From assembly GCF_009676705.1 (NCBI RefSeq), contig NZ_CP046046.1:310001-374000 (forward strand): a DNA stretch of 64,000 bases, read 5' to 3'. Source of the DNA: Spiribacter sp. 2438. Its GTDB lineage: Bacteria; Pseudomonadota; Gammaproteobacteria; Nitrococcales; Nitrococcaceae. The notes beneath the pieces are model-generated. The model made no database searches. It worked only from the letters and a program-made list of their open reading frames with translations, and was not told the DNA's origin. Shown piece after piece: positions 38,491 through 48,600 of the stretch. How positions within the stretch are numbered: position 1 is the first letter of the stretch; each line of letters starts with the position of its first letter. The position numbers and the translations under genes are program-made.

Positions 38491-39176
38491 CCGAAACCCC
38501 GCGGCCGGCGGCCCTTCTGTTCGATCTGGACGGCACGCTGGTGGACAGTGCGCCGGACCTGACCACCGCCGTCAATCGCATGCTGGCGGACCAGGGCGGC
38601 ACCCCGGTGCAGGAGGCCCAGGTCCGGCAATGGATTGGCAACGGGGCCCGGCGCCTGGTGGCCCGGGCACTGACCGGGGACCGGCAGGTGGACGCGGATC
38701 CGCCGGGCATCGGGAGGGCCTTCGAGCATTTTCTCGGTCATTACCGCGACTGTCTGCACGATCAGACCCGGCTGTACCCGGGGGTGATCGAGGCCCTGGG
38801 CCGGCTGCAGGCCATGGGTCTGCCGCTGGGTATCGTCACCAACAAGCCCGGCGCGTTCACCCAACCGCTCCTACAGGCCATGGGTCTGGCGGATTTCATG
38901 GCGGTGAGCGTCAGCGGTGACACCCTGCCGGTGAAAAAGCCGGACCCGGCGCCGCTCCGCCACGCTGCCGAGCGCCTGGGCGTTGCCGCCAACCACTGCT
39001 GGTTCGTGGGTGACTCCCGGGCGGACGCCGATGCGGCCGCGGCGGCGGGTATGCCGATGATCCGGGTGCCCTGGGGCTATCCCGGGGATGCCGAGGCCTT
39101 CGCGGCCCATCCGGATCTGCCGGTCATGACCTTCCAGGAGCTGGCCGACCAGCTGGAACGGGAGCCAGTGGAATGA
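38487..39176 (+). CDS. gph: Phosphoglycolate phosphatase Gph (HAD family)
   Basis: 229 residues from the GTG at 38487 that overlaps the rpe stop; the frame upstream lies within rpe. HAD motif [13 protein letters not shown] at ~11-22 with both catalytic aspartates, motif II GIVTNKP near 115, motif III Lys in [10 protein letters not shown] near 151 and motif [17 protein letters not shown] near 173. Clears 2-phosphoglycolate from DNA repair or oxygenase activity. Stop overlaps trpE (ATGA). Confidence 0.93.
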   Translation: MTETPRPAALLFDLDGTLVDSAPDLTTAVNRMLADQGGTPVQEAQVRQWIGNGARRLVARALTGDRQVDADPPGIGRAFEHFLGHYRDCLHDQTRLYPGVIEALGRLQAMGLPLGIVTNKPGAFTQPLLQAMGLADFMAVSVSGDTLPVKKPDPAPLRHAAERLGVAANHCWFVGDSRADADAAAAAGMPMIRVPWGYPGDAEAFAAHPDLPVMTFQELADQLEREPVE

Positions 39177-40633
39177 GTCAGGCACGGCGCATTCCCTTGG
39201 TCCGGGAACTGCTGGCGGACCTGGACACGCCCCTGTCCACCTACCTCAAGCTGGCCGGTGGGCCGGGCAGCTATCTGTTCGAGTCGGTGCAGGGCGGTGA
39301 GAAGTGGGGCCGCTACTCCATTATCGGCCTGCCCTGCCGGCGCCAGCACCGTATTCATGGTCATCGGGTGGACACCTGGGACAACGGCCACAAGGTCGCC
39401 TCGGAAACCGTCGACGATCCACTGGCCTGGGTCGAGGCCCGGCACCGCTCGGTGGTCTCCGAGCCCCAGGACGACTTTCCGGTGCTGCCCCGTTTCCTCG
39501 GTGGCCTGGTGGGTTACTTCGGCTACGACACCATTCGCTATATCGAGCCGCGGCTGGCGGACTGCCCCAACGACGACCCGCTGGGGGTGCCGGACATCCT
39601 GCTCATGGAGAGCGAGGAAGTGCTGGTGTTCGACAACCTGGCCGGCCGGCTCTATCTGGTGGTCAACATCGATCCCGGGCAGGATGGCGCCCGCGCGGCA
39701 GGCGAGGCCCGGCTTGACGCCCTGGCCCGGCAGCTACGGGACGAGGCGCTGCGGTATGCCCGCCCGGCCACGCCCCGGGCGGTGGGCGAAGACGATTTCG
39801 ACTCGTCCATCGCTCGCGACGATTATCGGCTCATGGTGGAGCGGATCCGCCGCTACATCGTCGATGGTGACTGCATGCAGGTGGTGCCGTCCCGGCGCAT
39901 GAGCGCCGATTACGACGGCCGGCCGCTGGACCTCTATCGCGCCCTGCGCTGCACCAATCCGTCGCCTTATCTGTTCTTCCTCGATTTTGGCGACTTTCAG
40001 GTGGTGGGCTCCTCGCCGGAGATTCTGGCCCGGCTCGAGGAAGGCGAAGCCACCGTCCGCCCCATCGCCGGCACCCGGCGGCGGGGCGCCAGCCCCCGGG
40101 AGGACCAGGCGCTGGAGGCGGAACTGCTGGCGGATCCCAAGGAGCGCGCCGAACATCTGATGCTGATCGACCTGGGGCGCAACGACATCGGCCGGGTCTG
40201 CGAGACCGGCAGCGTGCGGGTTACCGACCAGATGACCATCGAGCGCTACAGCCATGTCATGCACATCGTCTCCAACGTCACCGGCCAACTGAAGCCCGGC
40301 CTGGGGCCGATGGATCTATTGCGGGCCACCCATCCCGCCGGCACCCTGAGTGGTGCCCCCAAAATCCGGGCCATGGAAATCATCGACGAAGTCGAGCCCG
40401 TCAAGCGGGGGGTCTATGGCGGCGCGGTGGGGTATCTGTCGTGGACCGGTAACATGGACACCGCCATTGCCATTCGCACCGCCGTGATCAAGGACGGCCG
40501 GGTGCATGTCCAGGCCGGCGGCGGGGTGGTTCATGATTCCGACGCCGATGCGGAATGGGAAGAAACCGTCAACAAGGGCCGGGCGCTGTTCCGCGCCGTG
40601 GCCATGGCCGAGGCCGGCCTCGATCAGGACTAG
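39173..40633 (+). CDS. trpE: Anthranilate synthase component I TrpE
   Basis: 486 residues. Chorismate-using domain with [14 protein letters not shown] near 235-248, [16 protein letters not shown] near 296-311 and the highly conserved [19 protein letters not shown] near 382-400. The feedback site region near residue 40 reads [15 protein letters not shown], so tryptophan inhibition is likely. No leader peptide or attenuator is possible before it because it overlaps gph. Partner of TrpG. Confidence 0.97.
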   Translation: MSQARRIPLVRELLADLDTPLSTYLKLAGGPGSYLFESVQGGEKWGRYSIIGLPCRRQHRIHGHRVDTWDNGHKVASETVDDPLAWVEARHRSVVSEPQDDFPVLPRFLGGLVGYFGYDTIRYIEPRLADCPNDDPLGVPDILLMESEEVLVFDNLAGRLYLVVNIDPGQDGARAAGEARLDALARQLRDEALRYARPATPRAVGEDDFDSSIARDDYRLMVERIRRYIVDGDCMQVVPSRRMSADYDGRPLDLYRALRCTNPSPYLFFLDFGDFQVVGSSPEILARLEEGEATVRPIAGTRRRGASPREDQALEAELLADPKERAEHLMLIDLGRNDIGRVCETGSVRVTDQMTIERYSHVMHIVSNVTGQLKPGLGPMDLLRATHPAGTLSGAPKIRAMEIIDEVEPVKRGVYGGAVGYLSWTGNMDTAIAIRTAVIKDGRVHVQAGGGVVHDSDADAEWEETVNKGRALFRAVAMAEAGLDQD

Positions 40634-40665
40634 ACAGGGCCCGACCGGCCCGGGAGGCAGACACA

Positions 40666-41259
40666 ATGCTGCTCATGATCGACAACTACGATTCCTTCAC
40701 TTACAACCTGGTCCAGTACCTGGGGGAGTTGGGGGCCGAGGTGGCGGTTCACCGCAACGACGCCATCGGCCTTGACGATATCGAGCGCATGGCGCCGGAG
40801 CGCATCGTGCTCTCCCCCGGGCCCTGCACCCCCAATGAAGCGGGCATTTCCCTGGCGGTGGTGGAGCGCTTTGCCGGACGGATTCCGCTGCTCGGGGTCT
40901 GCCTGGGCCATCAGGCCATCGGCCAGGCCTTCGGTGGCGACGTGGTCCACGCCAAGTCCGTCATGCATGGCAAGACGTCCTGGGTCCATCACCACGATGG
41001 GGGGGTGTTCGCGGGCCTGCCGCAGCCCATGGAAGCCACCCGTTACCACTCCCTGGTGCTGGACCCGGGGACGCTGCCGGCATGCCTGGAGACCACCGCC
41101 TGGACCACGCTGGAGGATGGCGGCCTCGAGGAGATTATGGGTGTCCGCCACCGTGAGCTGGATGTGGAGGGCGTGCAGTTCCATCCCGAGTCGATTCTGA
41201 CCCGAGACGGCCACGACCTGTTGGCCAACTTTCTGTCGCGGCCGGCGGCCGCGGCCTGA
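40666..41259 (+). CDS. trpG: Anthranilate synthase component II TrpG (glutamine amidotransferase)
   Basis: 197 residues from the ATG at 40666, preceded by GGGAGG at 9 bases; the frame is open upstream only through trpE. Class I amidotransferase triad: Cys79 in [16 protein letters not shown], and His and Glu in VQFHPESIL near 170. Supplies ammonia to TrpE. In such bacteria TrpG may also serve folate synthesis as PabA. Gaps: 32 bases to trpE and 20 to trpD. Confidence 0.96.
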   Translation: MLLMIDNYDSFTYNLVQYLGELGAEVAVHRNDAIGLDDIERMAPERIVLSPGPCTPNEAGISLAVVERFAGRIPLLGVCLGHQAIGQAFGGDVVHAKSVMHGKTSWVHHHDGGVFAGLPQPMEATRYHSLVLDPGTLPACLETTAWTTLEDGGLEEIMGVRHRELDVEGVQFHPESILTRDGHDLLANFLSRPAAAA

Positions 41260-41279
41260 CCATCCCAGGGAGACAGCCA

Positions 41280-42307
41280 GTGGAGATGCAGGGGGCGATA
41301 CGAGCGGTCATGAACCGCGAAGATCTGGGCGACGCCGACATGACCCGGGTCATGCGTCGGATCATGACCGGCGAGGCGACGCCGGCCCAGGTGGGCGGGT
41401 TCCTGGTGGGGCTGGCCATGAAAGGCGAAACGGTGACGGAAATTGCCGCTGCTGCCCGGGTGATGCGGGAGCTGGCCACCCGGGTGGAGGTGGATACCCC
41501 CCATCTTGTGGACACCTGCGGCACCGGGGGCGATGCCCGGGGCACCTTCAACGTCTCCACGGCGGCCGCCTTTGTGGTCGCCGCCGCCGGGGGCGGGTAG
41601 CCAAGCACGGCAACCGTTCGGTCTCCAGCGCCTCCGGCAGCGCCGACCTGCTGGAAAAGGCCGGCGCCCGGCTTGATCTGAGCCCCGAAGCGGTGGCTCA
41701 GTGCATTCACGAAGTCGGCGTGGGGTTCATTTTTGCGCCCCAGCACCATCAGGCCATGCGTCATGCCATCGGTCCACGACGCGAGATGGGCGTGCGAACC
41801 GTGTTCAACCTGCTGGGCCCGCTGACCAACCCGGCCGGCGCGCCCAATCAGTTGCTGGGCGTGTACGCCGACGAGTGGGTGCGGCCGCTGGCCGACGTCC
41901 TGCAAAGCCTCGGTAGCCGCCGGGTCATGGTGGTGCACTCCGAGGACGGGCTGGACGAGATCAGCATCGAAGCCCCCACCCGGGTGGCCGAGCTCAGCGA
42001 CCATGGCATTCGCGAGTATCGCATCCGGCCCGAGGACTTCGGCCTGCAGAGTGCGTCGCTGGAAGGCCTGCGGGTGGATTCTGCCGAGCAGAGCCTGGAA
42101 GTCATTCGGGCCATTTTTGACGGCATGCCCGGTCCGGCCAGCGATCTGCTGGCGCTCAATGCCGGCGCCGCCATTCATCTCGCCGGTCTTGAGGACGCCC
42201 TCGGCAACGCCGTCGCCCGGGCCCGGGATCTGCTGAAAAGCGGCGCGGCCCGGGAGCGCATGGATCACTACATCGAGACCACCCGGCGGCTGGCGGAGGC
42301 GGTATGA
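41280..42307 (+). pseudogene. trpD: Anthranilate phosphoribosyltransferase TrpD, interrupted by a one-base frameshift
   Basis: The gene starts at GTG 41280 (GGGAG seven bases upstream; an ATG follows two codons on). The first frame encodes normal TrpD to residue ~106, including [17 protein letters not shown], then stops at TAG 41598-41600 just after a G-rich run (41589-41597). The correct continuation, [15 protein letters not shown] and onward to the end at 42307, resumes in the -1 frame from 41597. One missing G in the run restores one open frame of about 342 codons. Downstream motifs are intact, so the lesion is recent or a read error. If real, the cell would need tryptophan or a frameshift event. 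The stop overlaps trpC. Confidence 0.88.
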
Positions 42308-43110
42308 GCGTGCCAGTGGACACCCCCGACATTCTGCGACGGATTCTCGATCGCAAGGCAGAGACCGTCGCCCAGCGCAGCGAACAACTGGGAACCGCGG
42401 CCTTTGTCGAGCGGGTGCGGTCCGCGCCGGCGCCCCGGGGTTTTCGACAGGCCCTGGAAGCGCGCATCGCCGCGGGGCACTCGGCGGTCATCGCCGAGGT
42501 CAAGAAGGCCTCGCCCAGCAAGGGCGTACTGCGCGAGGCGTTCGACCCGGAGGCCATCGGCCGAAGCTATGCAGCGGGGGGCGCCGCCTGCCTGTCGGTG
42601 CTCACCGAGGAGGATTTTTTCCTGGGTGCCGATGAGCACCTGCAGATGGCCCGGGCCGCCTCGGGGCTGCCGGTGATCCGCAAGGACTTCATTTTCGACC
42701 CTTTCCAGATTCATGAGGCCCGGGCACTGGGGGCGGACTGCGTGCTACTGATCGTGGCGGCGCTGAGCGACGCCCAGCTCGCTGAGCTGCACGCCCTGGC
42801 CGTAAAGCTCGGCATGGATGTGCTGGTGGAGGTCCACGACGCCGCCGAAATGGACCGGGCACTGGCGCTTGAGGCGCCGCTCATCGGCATCAACAACCGC
42901 GATCTGCGAACCTTTGAAACCGACATCGACACCACCACCCGGCTGGCCGCCCGGGTTCCGGACGGGGTGCGACTGGTCTCGGAAAGCGGCATTCACACCG
43001 CCGAGGAGGTGGCCTATCTCCGCGAGCACGGTGTCCATGCCTTTCTGGTGGGCGAGGCCTTCATGCGGGCCGAAGAGCCCGGCCAGCAGCTGGCCGAACT
43101 CTTCGGCTGA
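42304..43110 (+). CDS. trpC: Indole-3-glycerol-phosphate synthase TrpC
   Basis: 268 residues, TIM barrel. [13 protein letters not shown] near 62-74 with the catalytic lysine, [17 protein letters not shown] near 122-138, [15 protein letters not shown] near 197-211 and LVSESGIHT near 224. Monofunctional, with trpF elsewhere. Overlaps trpD (ATGA) and ends 12 bases before the convergent crp stop. Confidence 0.97.
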   Translation: MSVPVDTPDILRRILDRKAETVAQRSEQLGTAAFVERVRSAPAPRGFRQALEARIAAGHSAVIAEVKKASPSKGVLREAFDPEAIGRSYAAGGAACLSVLTEEDFFLGADEHLQMARAASGLPVIRKDFIFDPFQIHEARALGADCVLLIVAALSDAQLAELHALAVKLGMDVLVEVHDAAEMDRALALEAPLIGINNRDLRTFETDIDTTTRLAARVPDGVRLVSESGIHTAEEVAYLREHGVHAFLVGEAFMRAEEPGQQLAELFG

Positions 43111-43122
43111 ACCCGGCCGCGG

Positions 43123-43761
43123 TCAGGCGTCGGCGCGTAACACGATCCGACGGCCGTGGGTGGAGATGCGGCGGCTGGCTTCGAGATCCCGCAGCACCCG
43201 CCCGACCATTTCCCGGGAACAGCCCACCAGCCGTCCCAGTTCGATGCGGGTGGTTTTCAGCAGCATGCCGTCCGGGTGGGTCATGGCATCCGGCTGCTCG
43301 GCCAACTCCTGCAGCACCGTCTCCACCCGCTGACGAACGTCCTCGAAGGCCAGGTCCCGATAACGGCGACTGGTCTGGCGCAACCGCCGGGTAATCTGGG
43401 TGACCACCGGCATCAGCACGGCGGGGTCGTCCCGGGTCAGCTGCTCAAAGCGTGAATACTGGATCTCGGCCAGCTCGCAGGGTGTCCGGGTCCGGATCCA
43501 GGCGCTGCGGATCCTGTCTTCAGCGAACAGCCCCATTTCGCCGATGAAATCCCCGGGGTTGAGATAATCCATCACCAGCTCCCGCCCGTCCTCGTCATCC
43601 TGAATGACGCTGACTGATCCCCGAATGACCAGGTACAGCCGGTCACCGGGGCTGTCCCGGTGGATCAGGGTCGAGCCCGCGGCGTAGCGACAACGCCGGG
43701 CGTGATCAAGTAGCCGCACGATGGCGGGCTGGCGAAAAAACCAAACCGTCTCCGGTGACAT
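43123..43761 (-). CDS. crp: cAMP receptor protein Crp/Vfr
   Basis: 212 residues from the ATG at 43761, with a strong GGGAGG seven bases upstream; longer in-frame starts are in the promoter region. Closely resembles E. coli CRP: cAMP pocket with Glu75 (GDFIGEMGLF), Arg85-Ser86 (RSAWIRT) and Thr130-Ser131, dimer helix, then QPDAMTHPDGM and the HTH TRIELGRLVGCSREMVGRVL at 171-190. So it is a cAMP-binding global activator rather than an Fnr-type sensor (no N-terminal cysteines). Divergent from an OsmC/YhfA gene, as crp and yhfA are in E. coli. Confidence 0.95.
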   Translation of the reverse strand: MSPETVWFFRQPAIVRLLDHARRCRYAAGSTLIHRDSPGDRLYLVIRGSVSVIQDDEDGRELVMDYLNPGDFIGEMGLFAEDRIRSAWIRTRTPCELAEIQYSRFEQLTRDDPAVLMPVVTQITRRLRQTSRRYRDLAFEDVRQRVETVLQELAEQPDAMTHPDGMLLKTTRIELGRLVGCSREMVGRVLRDLEASRRISTHGRRIVLRADA

Positions 43762-43777
43762 TTTGACCTCCCTGTGT

Positions 43778-43805
43778 ACAGTAGACGGGTTATTGCCCGA
43801 GCCAA
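43778..43805 (-). promoter_or_regulatory. Candidate crp promoter
   Basis: On the minus strand TTGGCT (43805-43800) and TACTGT (43783-43778) are spaced by 16 bases, 17 bases upstream of the crp start codon. Both hexamers are partial matches to the sigma-70 consensus. The leader would be short but contains the Shine-Dalgarno. Confidence 0.35.
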
Positions 43806-43850
43806 TCACGGGCCCGGAAAAACTTAGACCGAGTTCACTCAAATGCGCAC

Positions 43851-43864
43851 CCCCCATATGGGGG
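43851..43864. repeat. Perfect 14-bp palindrome between crp and osmC
   Basis: CCCCCATATGGGGG is a perfect palindrome centred 30 bases before the osmC-like start and about 97 bases upstream of crp. It may be an operator for a dimeric regulator of either gene. It is not the CRP consensus (TGTGA-N6-TCACA), so simple autoregulation by CRP is not shown by it. Confidence 0.5.
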
Positions 43865-43886
43865 AGCACAAACACGGGAGTCGCCC

Positions 43887-44303
43887 ATGAAAGCCCATGT
43901 TCGCTGGCTTGACGCCATGGCCTTTGAGGTGGAGAGCGGCAGTGGTCACCGACAGACGGTGGACGGTCCGCCGGATCTGGGGGGGCGGGAGCGGGGTCCG
44001 CGGCCCATGGAGCTGATGCTGGAGAGCTTGGGCAGTTGCTCGGCGGTGGATGTAGTGCACATCCTTCAGCGCGGCCGGCATCCGGTCAGCGGCTGCGAAG
44101 TCGAGGTCGAAGCCGAGCGCGCCGAGACCCCGCCCAAGGTGTTCACCCGGATCCATCTGCATTTCCGGGTCACCGGCGAGGCGCTCAAGGACAGCGCCGT
44201 CGCCCGGGCCGTGCAGCTGTCGGCGGAAAAATACTGTTCGGCGTCGCTGATGCTGGCGAAGGCCTGCGAGGTGACCCACAGCCACGAGACCCTGACCGAA
44301 TGA
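43887..44303 (+). CDS. yhfA: OsmC/YhfA-family protein
   Basis: 138 residues. The two redox cysteines of the OsmC fold are present, in MLESLGSCSAVDVV near residue 51 and SAEKYCSASLMLA near 116. OsmC/Ohr proteins are thiol peroxidases acting on organic hydroperoxides; the YhfA subgroup's substrate is unknown. Paired head to head with crp as in enterics, which supports the YhfA name. Ends 91 bases before rplM. Confidence 0.9.
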   Translation: MKAHVRWLDAMAFEVESGSGHRQTVDGPPDLGGRERGPRPMELMLESLGSCSAVDVVHILQRGRHPVSGCEVEVEAERAETPPKVFTRIHLHFRVTGEALKDSAVARAVQLSAEKYCSASLMLAKACEVTHSHETLTE

Positions 44304-44320
44304 TTATCCCGCCGGCAGCC

Positions 44321-44349
44321 TTGTCTGGTATCGGCGCTTTGTGTAGGAT
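44321..44349 (+). promoter_or_regulatory. Candidate sigma-70 promoter of rplM-rpsI
   Basis: TTGTCT (44321-44326) and TAGGAT (44344-44349) lie 17 bases apart, each 4 of 6 to consensus, in the 91-base gap before rplM. The predicted leader of about 40 bases contains a small hairpin (GAAGC/GCTTC, about 44366-44379) and GGAG before the ATG. Ribosomal-protein leaders often bind the product protein, but I see no specific L13 site. Confidence 0.5.
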
Positions 44350-44394
44350 GCGCGATCTTAATTCGGAAGCGCCGGCTTCGGAGAACGGTTACCC

Positions 44395-44823
44395 ATGAAG
44401 ACATACAGCGCCAGACAGGCGGACGTGCAACGTGACTGGTACGTGGTGGATGCCTCGGGCAAGACCCTCGGGCGGCTCGCCTCGGAAATCGCATTCAGGC
44501 TGCGTGGCAAGCACAAGCCCCAGTTCACCCCCCACGTCGATACCGGCGATTACATCGTCGTCATCAACGCCGGTCAGGTGGCAGTCACCGGGCGCAAGGC
44601 CGAGCAGAAAACCTATCACCGCTTCACCGGCTACGTGGGCAACATGAAGTCCACGACCTTCGAGAAGCTGATCGTCGAGCATCCGGAGCGGGCCATCGAA
44701 CTGGCCGTGAAGGGCATGCTGCCCAAGAATCGCCTGGGTCGGCAGATGATCAAGAAGCTCAAGGTTTACGCCGGCGGCGACCACAACCACCACGCCCAGC
44801 AGCCCCAGGCGCTGGAAGTCTGA
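44395..44823 (+). CDS. rplM: Ribosomal protein L13 (uL13)
   Basis: 142 residues, exactly the E. coli length. [20 protein letters not shown] at the start, split near 4-23, the [20 protein letters not shown] block near 54-73, and the C-terminal [18 protein letters not shown] segment are diagnostic. 23S rRNA-binding, early 50S assembly protein. First gene of an rplM-rpsI-tRNA unit. Confidence 0.99.
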   Translation: MKTYSARQADVQRDWYVVDASGKTLGRLASEIAFRLRGKHKPQFTPHVDTGDYIVVINAGQVAVTGRKAEQKTYHRFTGYVGNMKSTTFEKLIVEHPERAIELAVKGMLPKNRLGRQMIKKLKVYAGGDHNHHAQQPQALEV

Positions 44824-44841
44824 TCCGGAGCGCAGTAACCG

Positions 44842-45234
44842 ATGGCAGTGGAACAGTATTACGGCACCGGCCGGCGCAAGACCTCGGCGGCCCGAGTGCA
44901 CATGCGGCCCGGCAACGGCAACATCGTCGTCAACGGCAAGCCCCTCGATGAGTATTTCGGCCGCGAGACCGCCCGCATGGTGGTCCGCCAGCCCCTGGAG
45001 CTCACCGACACCGTCGGTAAGGTGGACATTCGGGTGAGCGTTGAAGGCGGCGGCTCCAGTGGCCAGGCCGGCGCGATTCGGCACGGCATTACCCGGGCCC
45101 TGATCAATTACGATGAAGACCTGAAGCCCAGCCTGCGCAAGGCCGGATATGTGACCCGCGATGCCCGCATGGTGGAGCGCAAGAAGATCGGTCTGCACAA
45201 GGCGCGTCGGGCGACCCAGTTCTCGAAGCGCTAA
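44842..45234 (+). CDS. rpsI: Ribosomal protein S9 (uS9)
   Basis: 130 residues, E. coli length. [19 protein letters not shown] at 6-24, [15 protein letters not shown] near 75 and the basic C-terminal tail ending FSKR that reaches the ribosomal P site. 18 bases after rplM, with GGAG in the gap. A tRNA-Gln gene begins 9 bases after its stop. Confidence 0.99.
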   Translation: MAVEQYYGTGRRKTSAARVHMRPGNGNIVVNGKPLDEYFGRETARMVVRQPLELTDTVGKVDIRVSVEGGGSSGQAGAIRHGITRALINYDEDLKPSLRKAGYVTRDARMVERKKIGLHKARRATQFSKR

Positions 45235-45243
45235 CGGGTTTAT

Positions 45244-45317
45244 TGGGGGATCGTCTAGCGGTAGGACTGCGGACTCTGACTCCGTCAACCCAGGTTCGAA
45301 TCCTGGTCCCCCAGCCA
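45244..45317 (+). tRNA. glnT: tRNA-Gln (anticodon CTG)
   Basis: A full cloverleaf with encoded CCA (45315-45317). Acceptor TGGGGGA pairs with TCCCCCA, the anticodon stem GCGGA/TCCGT holds the loop CTCTGAC with anticodon CTG, and the T arm has GGTTCGAATCC. Reads CAG codons. It starts 9 bases after rpsI, so it is probably cut out of the ribosomal-protein transcript. Confidence 0.96.
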
Positions 45318-45324
45318 TCAACCG

Positions 45325-45348
45325 AACCCCGCTCCGGCGGGGTTTTTT
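45325..45348 (+). terminator. Intrinsic terminator after rpsI/tRNA-Gln
   Basis: CCCCGC-TCCG-GCGGGG (45327-45342) forms a 6-bp all-GC stem with a tetraloop, followed at once by six T (45343-45348). This is a standard Rho-independent terminator on the plus strand and closes the rplM-rpsI-tRNA unit. The moaD-like gene starts 16 bases beyond it. Confidence 0.9.
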
Positions 45349-45363
45349 ATGGATGGATGTGCC

Positions 45364-45609
45364 ATGAGTCAGCCAGTTGAACTCTTCGGTGTGCTTCGCG
45401 AAGTGACCGGCGCCAGCCAGGTCAGCGTCAATGTCACACCCCCGGCGACGGTTGCCCGGATTCTCGAGGCGCTGTTGGCGGACTACCCCGCCCTGGAACT
45501 CCACCTGCCCCGGGTGGCCTGCGCGGTGGGCGAGGATGTCCGCTCCCGAGCCGATACACTGGCCGCCGGGGAAACACTGGTCCTGCTGCCACCGGTCAGC
45601 GGCGGCTGA
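45364..45609 (+). CDS. moaD: MoaD/ThiS-like ubiquitin-fold sulfur carrier
   Basis: 81 residues from the ATG at 45364; an in-frame ATG at 45349 is right against the terminator T-run. The beta-grasp pattern (VELFGVLREVTG at the start, ALLADYPAL mid-way) and the C-terminal double glycine (LLPPVSGG), where the thiocarboxylate forms, mark it as MoaD-like. MoaD gives sulfur to molybdopterin synthase with MoaE. moaE and other moa genes are not here, so the role in molybdenum cofactor synthesis is likely but not proven. Confidence 0.82.
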   Translation: MSQPVELFGVLREVTGASQVSVNVTPPATVARILEALLADYPALELHLPRVACAVGEDVRSRADTLAAGETLVLLPPVSGG

Positions 45610-45660
45610 AGTCTTTGGCGCCGGTTGCAGGCGCCCTTTCCCTGAAACCGGTATGCTTGA

Positions 45661-48600
45661 GTGTTGACTGTGGTTGGCACCGGAGCACACCTGTTGAGCG
45701 AACCGCTTGAGCAATGGATTGAGGCGCACGGCGAGGGCGCGCTCTGGTCGGCGTTCTCCCGGGAAGCGCTGCAGGACGGAGAGCGCCTTCTCAAGGACCA
45801 GGCCGTGCTGGACTGCAGCCCGGGCGGGCAGGGGTTTTTCGCTCGGGTGCAGGCGGACCGCCGCCACGTTTACTCGGTGGACTGTCGCATCCATCCGTTG
45901 CCATCCCCCCGGCCGATGACGACCCACTGTGGTTGTCCCGAGGGTGGCGCCTGCTGTCATGCGGTGGCGGCCCTGCTGTTCTATCTGGGCCGACGGACCA
46001 CCGAGGGGGCCAGCAGCACCAACCCGGCGGTGCATCAGTGGCTCAGTGAACTGCAATCCGCCCGGGACGCGGCTCCATCATCCCGGCGCGAGGTGGTGGT
46101 TTACCTCCTGGAAGACGACGGCAGCGGGGGCCTGCTGGTCACGCCCCGCCGGGGACGGATCAAGCGCAGCGGCGGATACGGCCGGCTCAACCCTTTTCAG
46201 GGGCTGCGTCGGGCGCCGGCCGAGCTGCTGACCGCCGACGATCGTCGGCTGCTGCGGTTGCTCCCCGAAGCCGGATCAGCCATCGCGCCGGAGGACCTGC
46301 TGTTTCTGCTGGAGGCCATGGCGCGCACCGGACGCGCCCACTGGCAGACCCCCGACACGCCGCCACTGACCGCGGACGGGCCCGCCGCCGGCGGATTCCG
46401 CTGGCAGGTCCGAAACGACGGCAGCCAGCAGTTGCGGCCGGCGGCGGATGATGGGCACAAGCTGAGCTTTGCCGGTCAGCCACCGGTCTGGCTGGAGCCA
46501 TCCAGTGGCCGCTTCGGCCCCCTGGACACCGGCCTGGCGACGCCCATGGTGGAGCGGGCCCTGGCCGCGCCGGTGATTGAGGCCGGTGATGTCGAAGCCA
46601 CCGCCCGGGCGCTGAGCCAGCAGAAGCTGCCGCTGCCCTGTCCCAAGGCGCCCCGTCGCCGTCGCTTTGACGACATCCGCCCGGTGCCGCGGTTGCGTCT
46701 GACCCGGCTCGCCGACCCGGGCCGGAGCAGCCGGGTGGATGCCGGCGAGCCCATCGCCGAATTCAGTTTCGACTATGCCGGCCACACCGTCAGCGCCGGT
46801 GATCCGAAAAAGAGCCTGGCGGTCTACCACGGCGGCGCCATCTGCGAATACCGCCGGCATCCGCGGGAGGAGAGCCGTGCCCGGGAACGCCTCGAGGCCG
46901 CCGGCCTGGTTCCCGCCGGCTGCATGGCCGATGACCGCTTCGCGCCCGCCCACACCGGCGACTGGCGGCGTTTTATCGCCAGCGCCGTGCCCGCCCTGCA
47001 GGACGAGGGCTGGCACGTCCACACCGAGTCCTGCTTTCCCTGGCGGCTGGCCGACGCCGATCTCTGGGAGGCCGACGTCCGGCGGGAGTCCCAGCGACCC
47101 GGCTGGTTCAGTCTGGACGTCTCCGTCGAGGTGGACGGTGAGCGGCACGCCCTGCTGCCGCTGCTGCTGGCGCTGATTCGGGATAACCCCGAGGCCATGT
47201 CGCCCCGGCATCTCGACGCCATCGATCCGGCGGCCAGCCTGCTGATCGACCTGGGGGACGGCCGCCTGGTGCCGGTGCCGGCCAGCCGCCTGGTGCCCCT
47301 GCTGCGGGGACTCACCGAGCTGTATGACCCGGCGCTGCGGCTGGATCACGGCCGCCTGCCCATGCCGCTGGGCCGTGCCGGTGTTCTGGAACAACTGGAG
47401 GCCGATCAGCCCGCCGCCCTGCACTGGCAGGGGGATAGCGAGCTGCGTCGTTTGGGGCGGGATATTGCCGCCATCGACAGCGCCGGTGATGCGCCCACCC
47501 CCACCGGACTGCGGGGCGAGTTGCGGCCCTATCAGCGCCAGGGTCTGGCCTGGCTGCAGCACCTCGGTCGCCTGGGCCTGGGCGGCGTGCTGGCCGACGA
47601 CATGGGTCTCGGCAAGACCCTGCAGGTGCTGGCCCATCTGCTGCTGGACAAAGAGGCCGGCCGCTGTCGGGGCCCCAGTCTGGTGGTGGTGCCCACCAGT
47701 CTGATGTTCAACTGGGCCCGGGAGGCGGCCCGGTTCGCCCCGGGCCTGCGAGTGCTGCGGTGGCACGGCCCGGACCGCCACCAGCAGAATCCGCGCTTCG
47801 ATGACCATGACCTGGTGCTCACCACCTACAGCCTGCTGGTTCGGGACGTGGAACGGCTCCACAACCAGGCCTGGCATCTGCTGGTGCTGGACGAGGCCCA
47901 GGCCGTGAAGAACCCCCGCGCCCAGGCCGCCCGGGCGGTGCGCACCCTGGAGGCCCATCAACGGCTCAGCCTCACCGGTACGCCCCTGGAGAACCACCTG
48001 GGCGAGCTCTGGTCCCAGTTCGACTTTGTCGCCCCGGGCCTGCTCGGCAATGCCTCGGTGTTCAAACGCCTGTACCGCCGTCCCATTGAGCAGGACGGCG
48101 ATGAGGGACGACTCGCCACCCTGCGGGAGCGGGTCGCGCCGTTCCTGTTGCGGCGGACCAAGCAGGCCATCGCCGCCGATCTGCCCCCCAAAACCGAGAT
48201 GTCGCTATACGCCGAGCTGGCGGGCGGGCAGCGGACCCTCTACGAACAGCTGCGTCTGGGTCAGCATGCCCGGGTGCGCCAGGCCCTGGCGGAGCAGACC
48301 GGCTCCCGGGCCCGGATGCTGGTGCTCGAAGCCCTGCTCAAGCTGCGCGAGGCCTGCTGTGATCCGCGGCTGGTGGACAACGCCCCGGCGGATGCCCATG
48401 AGTCCGCCAAGCTGGACCTGCTCATGGAGCTGGTGGATGACCTGATGCAGGCCGGTCGCCGGGTGCTGGTGTTCTCCCAGTTCACCCGCATGCTGCGGCT
48501 CATCGAAACGGCCCTGGCGGAACGCGGCCATTGCTGGGCCAAGCTCACCGGCGAAACCCGGGATCGCGAAGCCCAGGTGAACCGATTCCAGAACGGCGAG

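Noticed and set aside
39000-39172. trp attenuator or leader peptide before trpE
   Set aside because: trpE overlaps the gph stop by four bases, leaving no leader; no Trp-rich short frame or terminator pair was seen.
41589-41600. Programmed -1 frameshifting in trpD
   Set aside because: The G-rich run is not a good slippery heptamer, since the slipped tRNAs would mismatch at first positions, and trpD is not known to use recoding; a missing base is simpler.
44389-46056. 555-codon minus-strand open frame across rplM, rpsI, tRNA-Gln and moaD
   Set aside because: It crosses two ribosomal protein genes, a tRNA and a terminator on the other strand, which no real gene would do.
46276-47997. 573-codon minus-strand open frame opposite the SNF2 gene
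   Set aside because: Antisense to the helicase; composition is that of a GC-rich shadow frame.
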